Shown here: piece by piece, positions 38,950-47,110 of the stretch
Position numbering within the stretch: the first letter of the stretch is position 1
Layout of the letters: every line of letters starts with the position of its first letter
Assembly (NCBI RefSeq): GCF_003946345.1
Contig: NZ_RHNY01000005.1
Coordinates: 62,001 to 126,000 of the forward strand
Length of the DNA: 64,000 bases
Direction: 5' to 3'
Origin: Levilactobacillus tongjiangensis
GTDB lineage: Bacteria; Bacillota; Bacilli; Lactobacillales; Lactobacillaceae
The notes under the pieces: generated by a model
Told to the model about the DNA's origin: nothing
Seen by the model: only the letters and a program-made list of their open reading frames with translations
The model's database searches: none
Translations under genes and position numbers: made by a program

Positions 38950-39001
38950 GCCGACTCCTCCTTTTGTTTTTAAATGAGAATTTGATTAAACCAATTCTAA
39001 T

Positions 39002-39030
39002 AGTTTAATTTTTTTTGACCCAAATGTCAA
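39002..39030 (-). promoter_or_regulatory. Promoter of the amino acid permease gene
   Basis: Minus strand TTGACA (39025-39030), 17-bp spacer, TAAACT (39002-39007). Confidence 0.75.
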
Positions 39031-39051
39031 TAGAAAATTGTTATGAAAACG

Positions 39052-39057
39052 TATAAT
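39052..39057 (+). promoter_or_regulatory. Possible -10 of the DsrE-like gene
   Basis: A perfect TATAAT on the plus strand with no recognisable -35, about 115 bp upstream of the ATG at 39173. If used, the 39110-39138 palindrome is in the leader RNA. Confidence 0.3.
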
Positions 39058-39109
39058 AACAGGCTTATCAAGCAAAAAGTTGGCGAACAAACCTGACATT
39101 CAGGCGTAA

Positions 39110-39138
39110 GCATAAACCTGAATCTGACAGGTTTATGC
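39110..39138 (+). promoter_or_regulatory. 11-bp palindrome upstream of the DsrE-like gene
   Basis: GCATAAACCTG-AATCTGA-CAGGTTTATGC is perfect over 11 bp per arm, 35 bp before the ATG. A second smaller palindrome, CCTGA-CAT-TCAGG, lies just upstream near 39092 and reuses the CCTGA word. Operator or leader hairpin; there is no T-run. Confidence 0.5.
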
Positions 39139-39172
39139 TACGATGAACGAAACGTTCCGAGGAGGAATCTGC

Positions 39173-39493
39173 ATGCAATTGGGTGTGATTGTGAAAACAA
39201 ACGATCCAGAACAGGTCTGGAATGCCTTAAAATTCAGTGTGACTGCCCTTAAAAAAGGCCACGTTACCCGCCTGTTATTGATGGGAGCTGCCGTCGAGAT
39301 TACGACCATCGGCAACGCCCGCTATGACATTAGCGACGAGTTGACGGCATTTAGCGCTGCTGGTGGTGCCCTATTTATTTGTGAAACTGGGCCCCGAATT
39401 CACCGATTCAACCACCAAGTGCCCTACCCCCTCATCAGCATGCCCGACAGCGTCGATTTGATCGAATGGGCGGATAAAGTTGTCACTTTTTAA
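39173..39493 (+). CDS. DsrE/DsrF-like small protein
   Basis: A 106-residue protein with the alternating strand/helix pattern of the DsrE family (MQLGVIVKTNDPEQVWNAL, then TRLLLMGAAVEIT). DsrE-like proteins often act in sulfur transfer, but the active-site cysteine of DsrE/TusD is not at the usual place; the only cysteine is in FICETGP near residue 74. Function is therefore open. The ATG at 39173 follows GAGGAGG by 8 bp and is preferred to the one at 39143. It is monocistronic, with a palindrome before it and a terminator after it. Confidence 0.7.
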   Translation: MQLGVIVKTNDPEQVWNALKFSVTALKKGHVTRLLLMGAAVEITTIGNARYDISDELTAFSAAGGALFICETGPRIHRFNHQVPYPLISMPDSVDLIEWADKVVTF

Positions 39494-39502
39494 AAAAATT
39501 TT

Positions 39503-39538
39503 GACCCCGTAAAAACCGTGACGGGGCCGCCCTTTTTT
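39503..39538 (+). terminator. Terminator of the DsrE-like gene
   Basis: ACCCCGT pairs with ACGGGG around AAAAACCGTG, followed by CCGCCC and six T; 10 bp past the stop. Confidence 0.65.
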
Positions 39539-39582
39539 AAGGATTTTCGCCATTTAATTCTAGTCAAATTTTAATTTTTTAG

Positions 39583-39610
39583 TTTACAAACGCCAAAATC
39601 GTGCTAGGAT
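39583..39610 (+). promoter_or_regulatory. Promoter of the asnA T-box transcript
   Basis: TTTACA (39583-39588), 16 bp, TAGGAT (39605-39610), with TGC before the -10 (extended -10). Start near 39617. Confidence 0.65.
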
Positions 39611-39616
39611 TAATGC

Positions 39617-39905
39617 CATAAGATAAATAACGGAGGAAAGAGGAGTAAGTTAACGCAGCCTGCCAGTGAGTTGGGAGTTAGTGCAAACCCAATCAGTGTT
39701 CGCGTTTTCTGAAAAACACTTTCTTAGTTGCTACCTGAACTGCCCCGGGGCATAGTAGGTCTAGCCGTTAACCGGTACGTTACCATCGGTAGAGTATGTT
39801 TGTACTCTAATTGAGCTGGTTTATTTTTGATGATAAACAACTTGGGTGGTACTGCGAAAAGTCTTTTCGTCCCTTGATATAAGGGATGGAAGGACTTTTT
39901 CTTTT
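39617..39905 (+). ncRNA. T-box riboswitch of asnA, asparagine specifier
   Basis: The T-box core TGGGTGGTACTGCG is at 39844-39857 and a terminator follows (AGTCTTTTCGTCCCTT against AAGGGATGGAAGGACT, then T-run). In Stem I, GAAAG (39636-39640) pairs with CTTTC (39719-39723) and AACGC with GCGTT. The 5' loop strand holds AGTA and the 3' strand reads GAA-A-AAC-A, placing AAC (Asn) at 39715-39717 as specifier. The apical loop GTTAGTGCAAACCCAA is typical. Uncharged tRNA-Asn would prevent termination and switch on asnA. Confidence 0.9.
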
Positions 39906-39937
39906 ATCTAAATTTAAACCACGAAGGAGAAATTACT

Positions 39938-40945
39938 ATGCATTTAATCGTACCTAAGGATTACGATCCTAAGCTATCCGTTAAGGAAACGCAGGCCGCC
40001 ATTCGCTACATCCGTGAAACGTTCCAAGATGAATTTGGTGCCCAACTGAACCTTTCCCGGCTCTCTGCCCCCATGTTTGTCAACAAGGCTTCCGGGTTGA
40101 ATGACAACCTGAGTGGGGTCGAAAAACCCGTCTCCTTCACAATGAAGGACATGGGTGACGATACGATTGAAATCGTTCACTCCTTGGCTAAATGGAAACG
40201 ATTGGCCCTGAAACGTTACGGTTTCGGGATGCACGAAGGCCTCTACACCAACATGAATGCCATTCGGAAGGACGAAGACCTGGACAACTATCACTCCGCT
40301 TACGTGGACCAATGGGACTGGGAAAAAGTCATTGCCAAAGATGAACGGAACGAAGAAACTTTGAAGTCCACTGTTCGGACCATCTTCAAGGTCATTAAGC
40401 ATATGGAACACGAAGTTTGGTACAAGTTCCCTCAAGCCGTTCACCACTTACCAGATGAAATCCACTTCGTCACGACGCAAGAACTGGAAGACACCTACCC
40501 TGATATGACGCCTAAGGAACGTGAAGACGCCATTACCAAGAAACTGGGCTGTGTCTTTCTGATGAAGATCGGTGGCGCCTTGAAGAGTGGCAAGCGTCAT
40601 GATGGCCGGGCCCCTGACTACGACGACTGGGAATTAAACGGCGATATCTTGTTCTGGTACGAACCCCTGAACAAGGCCATTGAAATCTCCAGCATGGGTG
40701 TCCGGGTCGACGCCGACCGGATGATGAAGCAATTAAAGATTGCGCATGCTGAAGATCGTTTGATCTACCCTTACCACAAGATGGTCATGAGCGAAGACAT
40801 TCCGTTCACCATTGGTGGTGGAATCGGCCAATCACGGCTGTGCATGCTGCTGCTGGGTAAGGCACACGTTGGCGAAGTCCAAGCAGCCATCTGGCCACAA
40901 GAAATGATCGACAAGTGTGAAGCTGCCAACATTCATTTACTGTAA
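39938..40945 (+). CDS. asnA: Aspartate--ammonia ligase
   Basis: This 335-residue AsnA makes asparagine from aspartate, ammonia and ATP through a class II aminoacyl-tRNA-synthetase-like fold. Recognisable parts are [19 protein letters not shown] at the start, [20 protein letters not shown], and the C-terminal [20 protein letters not shown] (motif 3-like ATP site). Length fits the family. It is controlled by the asparagine T-box just upstream, so it responds to uncharged tRNA-Asn, and is followed by a perfect terminator. Monocistronic. Confidence 0.97.
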   Translation: MHLIVPKDYDPKLSVKETQAAIRYIRETFQDEFGAQLNLSRLSAPMFVNKASGLNDNLSGVEKPVSFTMKDMGDDTIEIVHSLAKWKRLALKRYGFGMHEGLYTNMNAIRKDEDLDNYHSAYVDQWDWEKVIAKDERNEETLKSTVRTIFKVIKHMEHEVWYKFPQAVHHLPDEIHFVTTQELEDTYPDMTPKEREDAITKKLGCVFLMKIGGALKSGKRHDGRAPDYDDWELNGDILFWYEPLNKAIEISSMGVRVDADRMMKQLKIAHAEDRLIYPYHKMVMSEDIPFTIGGGIGQSRLCMLLLGKAHVGEVQAAIWPQEMIDKCEAANIHLL

Positions 40946-41006
40946 AGCTCTTGCGGGGCTCTTTACTAAATAAATAGGATCACTCATTTCAAATTTTCGA
41001 ATAGCC

Positions 41007-41052
41007 AAAAGCAGGTTCTCACCCCCATCAGGTGGAGAACCTGCTTTTTTTA
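41007..41052 (+). terminator. Terminator of asnA
   Basis: AGCAGGTTCTC pairs perfectly with GAGAACCTGCT (11 bp, also extended by ACC/GGT), followed by seven T. Confidence 0.9.
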
Positions 41053-41141
41053 TGACTAGATATGTGCGCGACACGCTCCGAAGGCTAGAGATTCTGCGCG
41101 TTGTGAGGACGCTTTAGACTGAGAAAATCACCAGCCAACCA

Positions 41142-41804
41142 TCACTTCTTCAAAGCCTCATCCAACTTTTCAACGTTTTCAATTGGCCCCACTACCGTCA
41201 GCACGTCATGCAACTGAACAGCATCCGTCGGGTTGGGTGAGATGTTGATTTTACGGCCGTGTTGAATGGCAATGACCGTCAAATCAAACCGTTCCCGCAG
41301 ATTTAGCTGAATCAAATTCTGGTTCACAAAATTGGGGTCAGTAATCACGATTTCGGCTAACGTATACTCGTCGCTGAGATCAATGAAGTTCAGAATGTGA
41401 TTGGACAACAGTTTACGGACGATACTGTGCCCCATGTCCCGCTCAGGAAAGACGACCTGATCCGCCCCGACCCGTTGAAGAACCCGGCCCTGATCGGCCG
41501 TCTCGGCCTTCGCAATGACCTTCTTGGCACCCAGCTCTTTAGCCAGCATGGTCGTCAAAATACTGGCTTCCATGTTATTCCCGATACCAACAATAACGTA
41601 GTCAAAAGTATCGATGTTAAGTCCCCGCAGGACTTCTTCATCCCGGGTATCCGCAATCAACGTCTGTGTAGCCACATCCATCATCTGATTGACGGGTGTC
41701 TCTTGAACGTCGACCGCGAGAACGTCCTGGTGAGTCTCGGCCAGGGTTTCAACCACGCTTTGACCAAACCGCCCAAGTTCCAGAACAGCAAAATTCTTTT
41801 TCAT
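41142..41804 (-). CDS. ktrA: Ktr potassium uptake regulatory subunit (KtrA/TrkA)
   Basis: This 220-residue cytoplasmic gating ring protein has an RCK_N Rossmann domain (FAVLELGRFGQSVVETL, acidic VLAVDVQE at the end of strand 2). An RCK_C domain follows from about residue 135 (YTLAEIVITDPNFVNQNL). RCK_N binds ATP/ADP and RCK_C of related proteins binds c-di-AMP. It starts 12 bp after ktrB and would form the KtrAB channel with it. ATG preceded by AGGAG. Confidence 0.92.
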   Translation of the reverse strand: MKKNFAVLELGRFGQSVVETLAETHQDVLAVDVQETPVNQMMDVATQTLIADTRDEEVLRGLNIDTFDYVIVGIGNNMEASILTTMLAKELGAKKVIAKAETADQGRVLQRVGADQVVFPERDMGHSIVRKLLSNHILNFIDLSDEYTLAEIVITDPNFVNQNLIQLNLRERFDLTVIAIQHGRKINISPNPTDAVQLHDVLTVVGPIENVEKLDEALKK

Positions 41805-41816
41805 TTATAAAACTCC

Positions 41817-43169
41817 TTAACCTATTAAGACATTTTCTTCTGGATACCGAATCTGGTTGACCTTGGTCTGCCGCTTTGAAAGTGAGTATAGCGAGGTGAA
41901 AATACCAACCCGTCCGATGAACATCAGCAGCATGATGACTAGCTTACCAATAACCGTTAAGTGCGGCGTCAAACCAAGACTCAGTCCCACCGTACCAAAT
42001 GCCGACAACACTTCAAAGACAATGTATTCCAGGCCGAACCCCTTGGGAATCCGTTCCGTCTGGGTCAGAATCAACGTCGCCACAACAATCACGATACTGG
42101 CCAGAAAGACCAGTAATAGCGCGCGACTGATGTTGGTTTGACTAAAGCGACGGTGACTGAATTCAACATCTTTTTTACCCCGGATTTGAGCAATACTTTG
42201 CAGCATCAATACCCCAAACGTGGTGGTCTTGATTCCCCCAGCGGTCGAACCAGGCGTCCCACCGACAAACATCAGGATCATTAAGATAAATACACTCCCA
42301 GATTGAAGCTGATGCGTTGGCAATGTGATCAACCCCGCAGTCCGTGGTGTAACACTCAGGAAGAGCGTATTGACGGTGCGGTTAAACCAGGAGGTATGGG
42401 TCGGCATCAGTGATAGGTCTCGCTCTGTAACCAAGAGGAGTAAGAAACCGACCACAAACAGTGTGCTGGTCGTCACCAACGTCAATTTAGAATTCAAGGT
42501 CAGCCGTTTCCGCTCATGGAACAGTAAGAGGTCCCGCCAAACCAGAAAACCCAGACCCCCTGCAATAATCAAAATAATCGTCACAATCAATAAGTACGAA
42601 TCATCCTGAAATCCTCTAAGGCTGTTGCCAAACACATCAAAGCCGGCGTTACAAAACGACATAACTGAATGATAGACGGACACGTACAAGCCCCGCTTCC
42701 AGCCAAAACGTGGGATAAAGTCGGCGCCTAATAGAATGGCGCCCCCAATCTGAAAGAGCGCTGAGAGACCAATTACATAGCGCATAACGCTCTTGGTATC
42801 ACTTAAGTTTTCCAGGTTCAATGATTCCTTAACCATCAGTTGTGTTGAGAGGTTGAGATGGCGCCGAATGATGTTGAATAGTAACACAGCAAAGGTCATA
42901 TAGCCCAACGCCCCGACTTCGGACAACGCCAAAATAACCACTTGACCAAAAAACGACCAATGCGTGGCCGTGTTGACCACTGTGAGTCCCGTAATGCAGG
43001 TCGCGCTGGTCGCCGTGAAGACGGTATCAATAAAGGTGGAACCGTGCATCCCCCGAGTTGCAATCGGCAGGCTCAGGAGAATCGTCCCCACCGTGATCAG
43101 GAGAATAAATCCCCAGACCATTTTCTTAGAAAGTGTATCAAATAGCTTTGAATTCTTAATTTTATCCAT
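41817..43169 (-). CDS. ktrB: Ktr potassium transporter membrane subunit (KtrB/TrkH)
   Basis: A 450-residue membrane subunit with four M1-P-M2 repeats. The first pore loop reads ATSATCITGLTV and the third contains VTPRTAG; the last has FEVLSAFGTVGLSLGL. It takes up K+ in sodium-dependent fashion when gated by KtrA. The leader contains two direct 14-bp repeats (43215 and 43236) but no c-di-AMP riboswitch that I can recognise. The ribosome site (GGGACTGGAAATT) is weak. Confidence 0.93.
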   Translation of the reverse strand: MDKIKNSKLFDTLSKKMVWGFILLITVGTILLSLPIATRGMHGSTFIDTVFTATSATCITGLTVVNTATHWSFFGQVVILALSEVGALGYMTFAVLLFNIIRRHLNLSTQLMVKESLNLENLSDTKSVMRYVIGLSALFQIGGAILLGADFIPRFGWKRGLYVSVYHSVMSFCNAGFDVFGNSLRGFQDDSYLLIVTIILIIAGGLGFLVWRDLLLFHERKRLTLNSKLTLVTTSTLFVVGFLLLLVTERDLSLMPTHTSWFNRTVNTLFLSVTPRTAGLITLPTHQLQSGSVFILMILMFVGGTPGSTAGGIKTTTFGVLMLQSIAQIRGKKDVEFSHRRFSQTNISRALLLVFLASIVIVVATLILTQTERIPKGFGLEYIVFEVLSAFGTVGLSLGLTPHLTVIGKLVIMLLMFIGRVGIFTSLYSLSKRQTKVNQIRYPEENVLIG

Positions 43170-43214
43170 ATAATTTCCAGTCCCGTAATGTACTTCTCAT
43201 TCAGCTTAAGACAT

Positions 43215-43249
43215 TGGTTGCGGGAAAACAACACCTGGCTGCGGGAAAA
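43215..43249. repeat. Direct repeat of 14 bp in the ktrB leader
   Basis: TGGTTGCGGGAAAA (43215-43228) and TGGCTGCGGGAAAA (43236-43249) differ at one base and are spaced 21 bp start to start, two helical turns. They lie 46-80 bp upstream of the ktrB ATG, which suggests paired binding sites. Confidence 0.5.
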
Positions 43250-43373
43250 ACTGGAAAACACGATTTTTTTGATAACGGGTGACCGACGTACAAGTCCGAG
43301 TGACCCGAAACCAGCCTGGAAATTCTGCATTTAGCTGTCAAAATAACACCAGGAAAAATAAATATTTTTGTTG

Positions 43374-43395
43374 ACCCCCAGCGCGGTCAACGTCA
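43374..43395. promoter_or_regulatory. Inverted repeat after the Rossmann-protein gene
   Basis: GTTGACC and GGTCAAC, perfect 7-bp arms around an 8-bp centre, directly after the stop at 43397. On the minus strand it is followed by an A/T-rich stretch rather than a pure T-run, so it is a possible weak terminator or an operator for ktrBA. Confidence 0.35.
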
Positions 43396-43396
43396 C

Positions 43397-44038
43397 CTAC
43401 TTGCGCGTTAAAATGCTGCTGAAATTCGATTTGGCCTTCCGATGACACCACCCACGCCACCGAGTTAGCCAGCCAGAATTCTGAGTCGCCGAAACCGTCA
43501 GTGTGGCGACCCGTTCATGAACTTCCTTGAAAATGGTGGTTAGAAACACATAACTGGTCGGACTCACACCTACGCGCCGGTAACGAACCGTTGTCTGCTT
43601 CAAACCAATGGCCAATTGGCCTGGGGCCAACATAGCAACACTCAGCGGTAATGATGGCACCTGGCCAACCGTCAAAAGATGTTCCCTAATGAGGCCTGTT
43701 CCCAAAGCTTTTAAATCCAAGCCATCAACACCGGCCCAGTTCAGTAACAGAATGGACTGCCCTGGCGTCACCGTTACCCGTAGCTGCTCTAGCACATCTG
43801 GCTGAGCATCGGCCGTCACCACAATTAAATCCGCCCAGTCACTTAAAGCCTGATAGTCGGTGCCAATCTGAATTTTGAAATGACTCTCAAAAATGCCGGT
43901 GATGATCAACGCGTGTTGCCGATAAAAAGTTGACTGCACGACGTCGTTCGTCAATATCCGGACACAGTCCCCCTGTGCTTGTGCCAGTCCCGCTAACGCT
44001 AATCCTGTATTACCTGCACCAATAATAAATAAATTCAT
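43397..44038 (-). CDS. NAD(P)-binding Rossmann protein, short opine-dehydrogenase-like, T-box controlled
   Basis: A 213-residue protein starting MNLFIIGAGNTGLALAGLAQ (GxGxxG, residues 7-12), then an alternating strand/helix Rossmann domain (LIVVTADAQPDVLEQL, ILLLNWAGVDGLDL). The pattern resembles the N-terminal domain of opine/octopine or ketopantoate-type dehydrogenases. The helical C-terminal substrate domain (another 150 or so residues in opine dehydrogenases) is missing; the last 30 residues are basic and unlike the family. Either a truncated gene or a stand-alone domain. The start at 44038 follows GGGAGG. It is the only gene behind a T-box whose specifier reads AUG, which links it to methionine supply. 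Confidence 0.6.
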   Translation of the reverse strand: MNLFIIGAGNTGLALAGLAQAQGDCVRILTNDVVQSTFYRQHALIITGIFESHFKIQIGTDYQALSDWADLIVVTADAQPDVLEQLRVTVTPGQSILLLNWAGVDGLDLKALGTGLIREHLLTVGQVPSLPLSVAMLAPGQLAIGLKQTTVRYRRVGVSPTSYVFLTTIFKEVHERVATLTVSATQNSGWLTRWRGWCHRKAKSNFSSILTRK

Positions 44039-44056
44039 TCTATTTCCTCCCAACAA

Positions 44057-44338
44057 AAAAAGTCCCAGAACCTACAAACTGTAGATTCTGGGACGACGTA
44101 TCGTGGTACCACCCATTTTTGGTAATCAAAAAGACTACCCTTCGTTTCATGTCATTTAATAACACTAGTAATATATCGGTTACAACCGTTCAAATAGCCC
44201 CTGACACGAACCACTAGAAAGACTCCAGGCTCATCTTCATGATGCTCACCAGGCCGCTTTACACTAAACACGGCTCACTTGACTGGCGGTAATCATTACT
44301 CTTCCCTTCGATGTCTCATTGATATTTAATCAATCTTT
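44057..44338 (-). ncRNA. T-box riboswitch, apparent methionine (AUG) specifier
   Basis: On the minus strand ATGGGTGGTACCACG (near 44116-44101) is the T-box/antiterminator core. It is followed by a perfect terminator, GTCCCAGAATCTAC against GTAGGTTCTGGGAC plus seven T (44058-44095). In Stem I, ATGAT pairs with ATCAT. The 5' loop strand is AAGAGTA, and the 3' strand reads GAA-G-ATG-A, parallel to GAA-A-AAC-A in the asnA T-box. This puts ATG at 44234-44232. A GAU (Asp) reading one base earlier is the alternative. It controls the 43397-44038 gene. Confidence 0.85.
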
Positions 44339-44344
44339 AATAAG

Positions 44345-44372
44345 ATATTAACACAATCTCGTTATGAGTCAA
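44345..44372 (-). promoter_or_regulatory. Promoter of the second T-box transcript
   Basis: Minus strand TTGACT (44367-44372), 16 bp, TAATAT (44345-44350); start near 44338. Confidence 0.6.
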
Positions 44373-44459
44373 TTCATTTTCATTTAATTAATCGGAAAGT
44401 TCCAACTTTTCTAAAGTCGCTCATTGCTAACGCTGTGTGACCAGTCGAAACACTACAAC

Positions 44460-44489
44460 AAAAAAGCCCCCACCGTAAACGGTGAGAGC
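44460..44489 (-). terminator. Terminator of the rplM-rpsI operon
   Basis: On the minus strand GCTCTCACCG pairs with CGGTGGGGGC around TTTA and is followed by six T; 26 bp past the rpsI stop. Confidence 0.85.
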
Positions 44490-44514
44490 TTTCCCAATTG
44501 ATAATATCGAAATA

Positions 44515-44907
44515 TTAACGCTTGGAGAATTGTGAAGCCTTACGTGCCTTCTTCAGACCTGGCTTCTTACGTTCCTTCATCCGGGCGTCACGAGTCAAGA
44601 GACCCGCACGCTTCAGCGGACCACGGAAGTCTGGGTCAACTTCGAGCAATGCCCGAGCGATCCCATGACGAGTTGCACCGGCTTGACCGGAGAAACCGCC
44701 ACCGCGCACAGTAACTAATGCATCATAGTTACCAAGCGTTTCCGTAACGTTGAATGGTTGTAAGACAACTTCACGAATACTTGCAAATGGAATGTAGTCT
44801 TCGATTGCCTTCTTGTTCATAACGATCTTACCTGAGCCGGGTACTAAACGTACACGAGCAGAGGAGTTTTTACGACGGCCAGTGCCGCGATATTGAACTT
44901 GTGCCAA
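44515..44907 (-). CDS. rpsI: 30S ribosomal protein S9
   Basis: This 130-residue S9 binds the 16S rRNA head, with its C-terminal tail reaching the P-site tRNA. The start [20 protein letters not shown] and the invariant end [12 protein letters not shown] are intact. It lies 13 bp after rplM in the usual two-gene operon and is followed by a terminator. Confidence 0.98.
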   Translation of the reverse strand: MAQVQYRGTGRRKNSSARVRLVPGSGKIVMNKKAIEDYIPFASIREVVLQPFNVTETLGNYDALVTVRGGGFSGQAGATRHGIARALLEVDPDFRGPLKRAGLLTRDARMKERKKPGLKKARKASQFSKR

Positions 44908-44920
44908 TTTGGTTTCCTCC

Positions 44921-45364
44921 TTAGATTAGGTTAGTAATGTCTAATACTTCTGGCTTTTGTGCTTCGTGCTTGTGGTCTGCACCAGCATACACATGAAGCT
45001 TCAATGCCATTTGGTGACCTAAGGAGTTCTTAGGAAGCATACCTTGAACAGAAGTTTCGATCAATTTTTCTGGGTTTTCATCCCGGAAGTTACCAGCAGT
45101 CCGTGACTTCAAACCACCAGCGAAACCAGTATGGTGGTAGTAAATCTTACCGGTTGCTTTACGGCCAGTTAAGGCGACATTTGCAGCGTTGATGACGATT
45201 ACGTTATCACCAGTATCCACGTTAGGCGTGAAAGTTGGCTTGTTCTTACCACGTAATACAGAAGCAACGACTGAAGCAAGCCGACCTAAACTAACATCGG
45301 TTGCGTCGACGATGTACCATTTGCGGTCCACGTCGTTAGGTTTTGCCATATAAGTTGTACGCAC
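44921..45364 (-). CDS. rplM: 50S ribosomal protein L13
   Basis: This 147-residue L13 is an early assembly protein of the large subunit. It carries [18 protein letters not shown] and the signature [11 protein letters not shown]-like [16 protein letters not shown]. The frame is open 35 codons further, but the start is GTG 45364, five to six bp after GGAGGA, giving the standard N-terminus ([12 protein letters not shown]). The extra upstream part is the leader RNA. It has its own promoter between truA and rplM. Confidence 0.97.
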   Translation of the reverse strand: MRTTYMAKPNDVDRKWYIVDATDVSLGRLASVVASVLRGKNKPTFTPNVDTGDNVIVINAANVALTGRKATGKIYYHHTGFAGGLKSRTAGNFRDENPEKLIETSVQGMLPKNSLGHQMALKLHVYAGADHKHEAQKPEVLDITNLI

Positions 45365-45442
45365 GTTAAATTCCTCCATAAATCTGTGTTTGTCTGACAC
45401 CAAGTAAACTTTCCGGGGCTTATCGTGGGGCAAACAATACCA
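45365..45442 (-). ncRNA. L13 leader-like RNA element
   Basis: The leader between the promoter and rplM contains GTTTG and CAAAC arms enclosing a segment with CACGATAAGCCCCGG and GGTGTCAGA. This resembles the L13 leader of Firmicutes, where excess L13 is thought to reduce rplM-rpsI expression. Assignment is from memory of the motif. Confidence 0.5.
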
Positions 45443-45448
45443 ACAACC

Positions 45449-45477
45449 ATGATACAAAGTTTTACTCATAAAGTCAA
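45449..45477 (-). promoter_or_regulatory. Promoter of rplM-rpsI
   Basis: Minus strand TTGACT (45472-45477), 17 bp, TATCAT (45449-45454); start near 45442. Confidence 0.75.
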
Positions 45478-45502
45478 TGATTGTTTGTCCCCCTAACGAA
45501 AA

Positions 45503-46300
45503 TTAACGCTGATGTTGCGGTAATTTTGTTGGGTGTTCCGGATCTTCACCCATATAATACACGTGTTTCAGATATAAGCCAGCCGCTGGCACTGTTCGCC
45601 GTGCTTGCTTACGGTCCTTGACTTCGTACAGTCTGGGAATGTCGTGCACTGGTCTGGTCCCGGAACCGATTTCTACCAAGACCCCCACCATAATTCGCAC
45701 TTGGTTATACATAAACCCATTTCCATAAAAATCAAAAACCAATTCATGATTGGCCTCATCAACATGACAACTGGCTTCGTAGATTGTTCGGACGAACGTC
45801 CGTGTCTGCGCACCAGACGCCACGAAGCTGGTAAAATCGTGTTCTCCGACCAAGTCGGCACAGGCCTGATTAATCTTATTCAAATCAACTGGAAACTTCC
45901 AGTGGCCCGTATAATTGCGTTTAAATGGATTTCGAAATTCGCCCATGTCCATTCGGTACTGATAGCGCTTGCCGGAGACATCATACCGCGCGTGGAACGT
46001 ATCGGCGACCTCCTCGACCTTCAGGACCTCCATATCCATCGGTAACATGCTGTTTAAGCCCTTGCGCATGTTCTCCGCGGGAATCAGGAAGGGAAAGTCA
46101 AAATGGACCACCTGGGCCAGCGCATGGACACCAGCGTCGGTCCGGCCAGAACCGTAGACCACAATCGCGGGTTGCGGTTGCTTAGCCATCTTATTAACAA
46201 CAGCTGTCAGGGTGCTTTCCACGGTCCGTTTATTTGGTTGCCGTTGAAAGCCGGCAAAGTTCGTGCCGTCATACATTAAAGTTACTTTGTAACGTTGCAT
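45503..46300 (-). CDS. truA: tRNA pseudouridine(38-40) synthase
   Basis: This 265-residue enzyme makes pseudouridine at positions 38, 39 and 40 of the tRNA anticodon arm. The catalytic aspartate is in GSGRTDAGVHALAQV (about residue 55). YDGTNFAGFQRQP near the start and GNGFMYNQVRIMVG near residue 200 are the other hallmarks. It begins 9 bp after ecfT and probably shares its mRNA. Confidence 0.97.
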   Translation of the reverse strand: MQRYKVTLMYDGTNFAGFQRQPNKRTVESTLTAVVNKMAKQPQPAIVVYGSGRTDAGVHALAQVVHFDFPFLIPAENMRKGLNSMLPMDMEVLKVEEVADTFHARYDVSGKRYQYRMDMGEFRNPFKRNYTGHWKFPVDLNKINQACADLVGEHDFTSFVASGAQTRTFVRTIYEASCHVDEANHELVFDFYGNGFMYNQVRIMVGVLVEIGSGTRPVHDIPRLYEVKDRKQARRTVPAAGLYLKHVYYMGEDPEHPTKLPQHQR

Positions 46301-46309
46301 CAGGTCCTC

Positions 46310-47110
46310 CTACCAACGACGAAAAGCAAGAATCGCCGCAAATCCAATTATAAATATGATCCAGGTCACCGTATCTCGTTTTTGCCAGGTGAGAATCCGG
46401 TACTGACTCCGGTGCTCACTGTCCTGGTACCCCCGCGCTTCCATGGCCGTTGAGAGGTCCTCCGCTCGGTTAAAGGCACTCATGAATAGCGGTACCATCA
46501 AAGGAATCAGTGATTTGGCCTGTTTGAAGAGACCCCCTTCACCGAAATCGACCCCACGAGCGCGTTGCGCGTTCATGATCTTGGTGGCTTCATCCATCAA
46601 GGTTGGCACGAACCGTAACGCGATCGACAGCATCATGGCCAACGTATCCACGGGAACGTGGACCCACCGCAGCGGTTTCATCAGCGATGACAGCCCGGTA
46701 GCAATGTCCAACGGCTGGGTCGACAGCGTCAACAGGGTCGACATCATGATGATCAGTAAGAACCGAATAAAGATATATCCGGAGTTCACGACGCCGTACT
46801 GGGTAATGTTGATAAACGCCCAGTGAAAGTACACGTGCCCGCCAGCTGGACTAAAGAGCAACTGTAAAACCACCGTGAAGACAATCAACCAAAGTAAGGG
46901 GCGAATCCCCTTTAAGAAGAAGCCCAGGCTAATCTTCGAGGCAAAAATTGCAGCTAGCGTGAACACAATCAAGATCCCGTAGGTTACCAGATTGTTGGCC
47001 ATAAATACCAGCACGATGTAGAAGAAGCTCAACATGAGCTTGGCCCGCGGATCTAACCGGTGCACTACGGAATTCAACGGTAAGTACCGACCAAAAATAA
47101 AGTTAGACAT
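46310..47110 (-). CDS. ecfT: ECF transporter transmembrane subunit EcfT
   Basis: This 266-residue T component couples the two ATPases to exchangeable S components that bind vitamins. It has about five to six helices. The two coupling-helix motifs are ARG in [14 protein letters not shown] and ARG in [14 protein letters not shown] chose ATG 47110, preceded by GGGGGACGG, which overlaps the end of ecfA2 by 8 bp. No S component is in the window, consistent with a group II (shared) energising module. Confidence 0.95.
   Translation of the reverse strand: MSNFIFGRYLPLNSVVHRLDPRAKLMLSFFYIVLVFMANNLVTYGILIVFTLAAIFASKISLGFFLKGIRPLLWLIVFTVVLQLLFSPAGGHVYFHWAFINITQYGVVNSGYIFIRFLLIIMMSTLLTLSTQPLDIATGLSSLMKPLRWVHVPVDTLAMMLSIALRFVPTLMDEATKIMNAQRARGVDFGEGGLFKQAKSLIPLMVPLFMSAFNRAEDLSTAMEARGYQDSEHRSQYRILTWQKRDTVTWIIFIIGFAAILAFRRW

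Noticed and set aside
39974-40447. A 157-codon frame antisense to asnA
   Set aside because: It is a shadow of the asnA codon pattern, with no start signal.
43170-43396. c-di-AMP (ydaO-type) riboswitch before ktrBA
   Set aside because: The leader has direct repeats and an inverted repeat but none of the conserved core that I can recognise.
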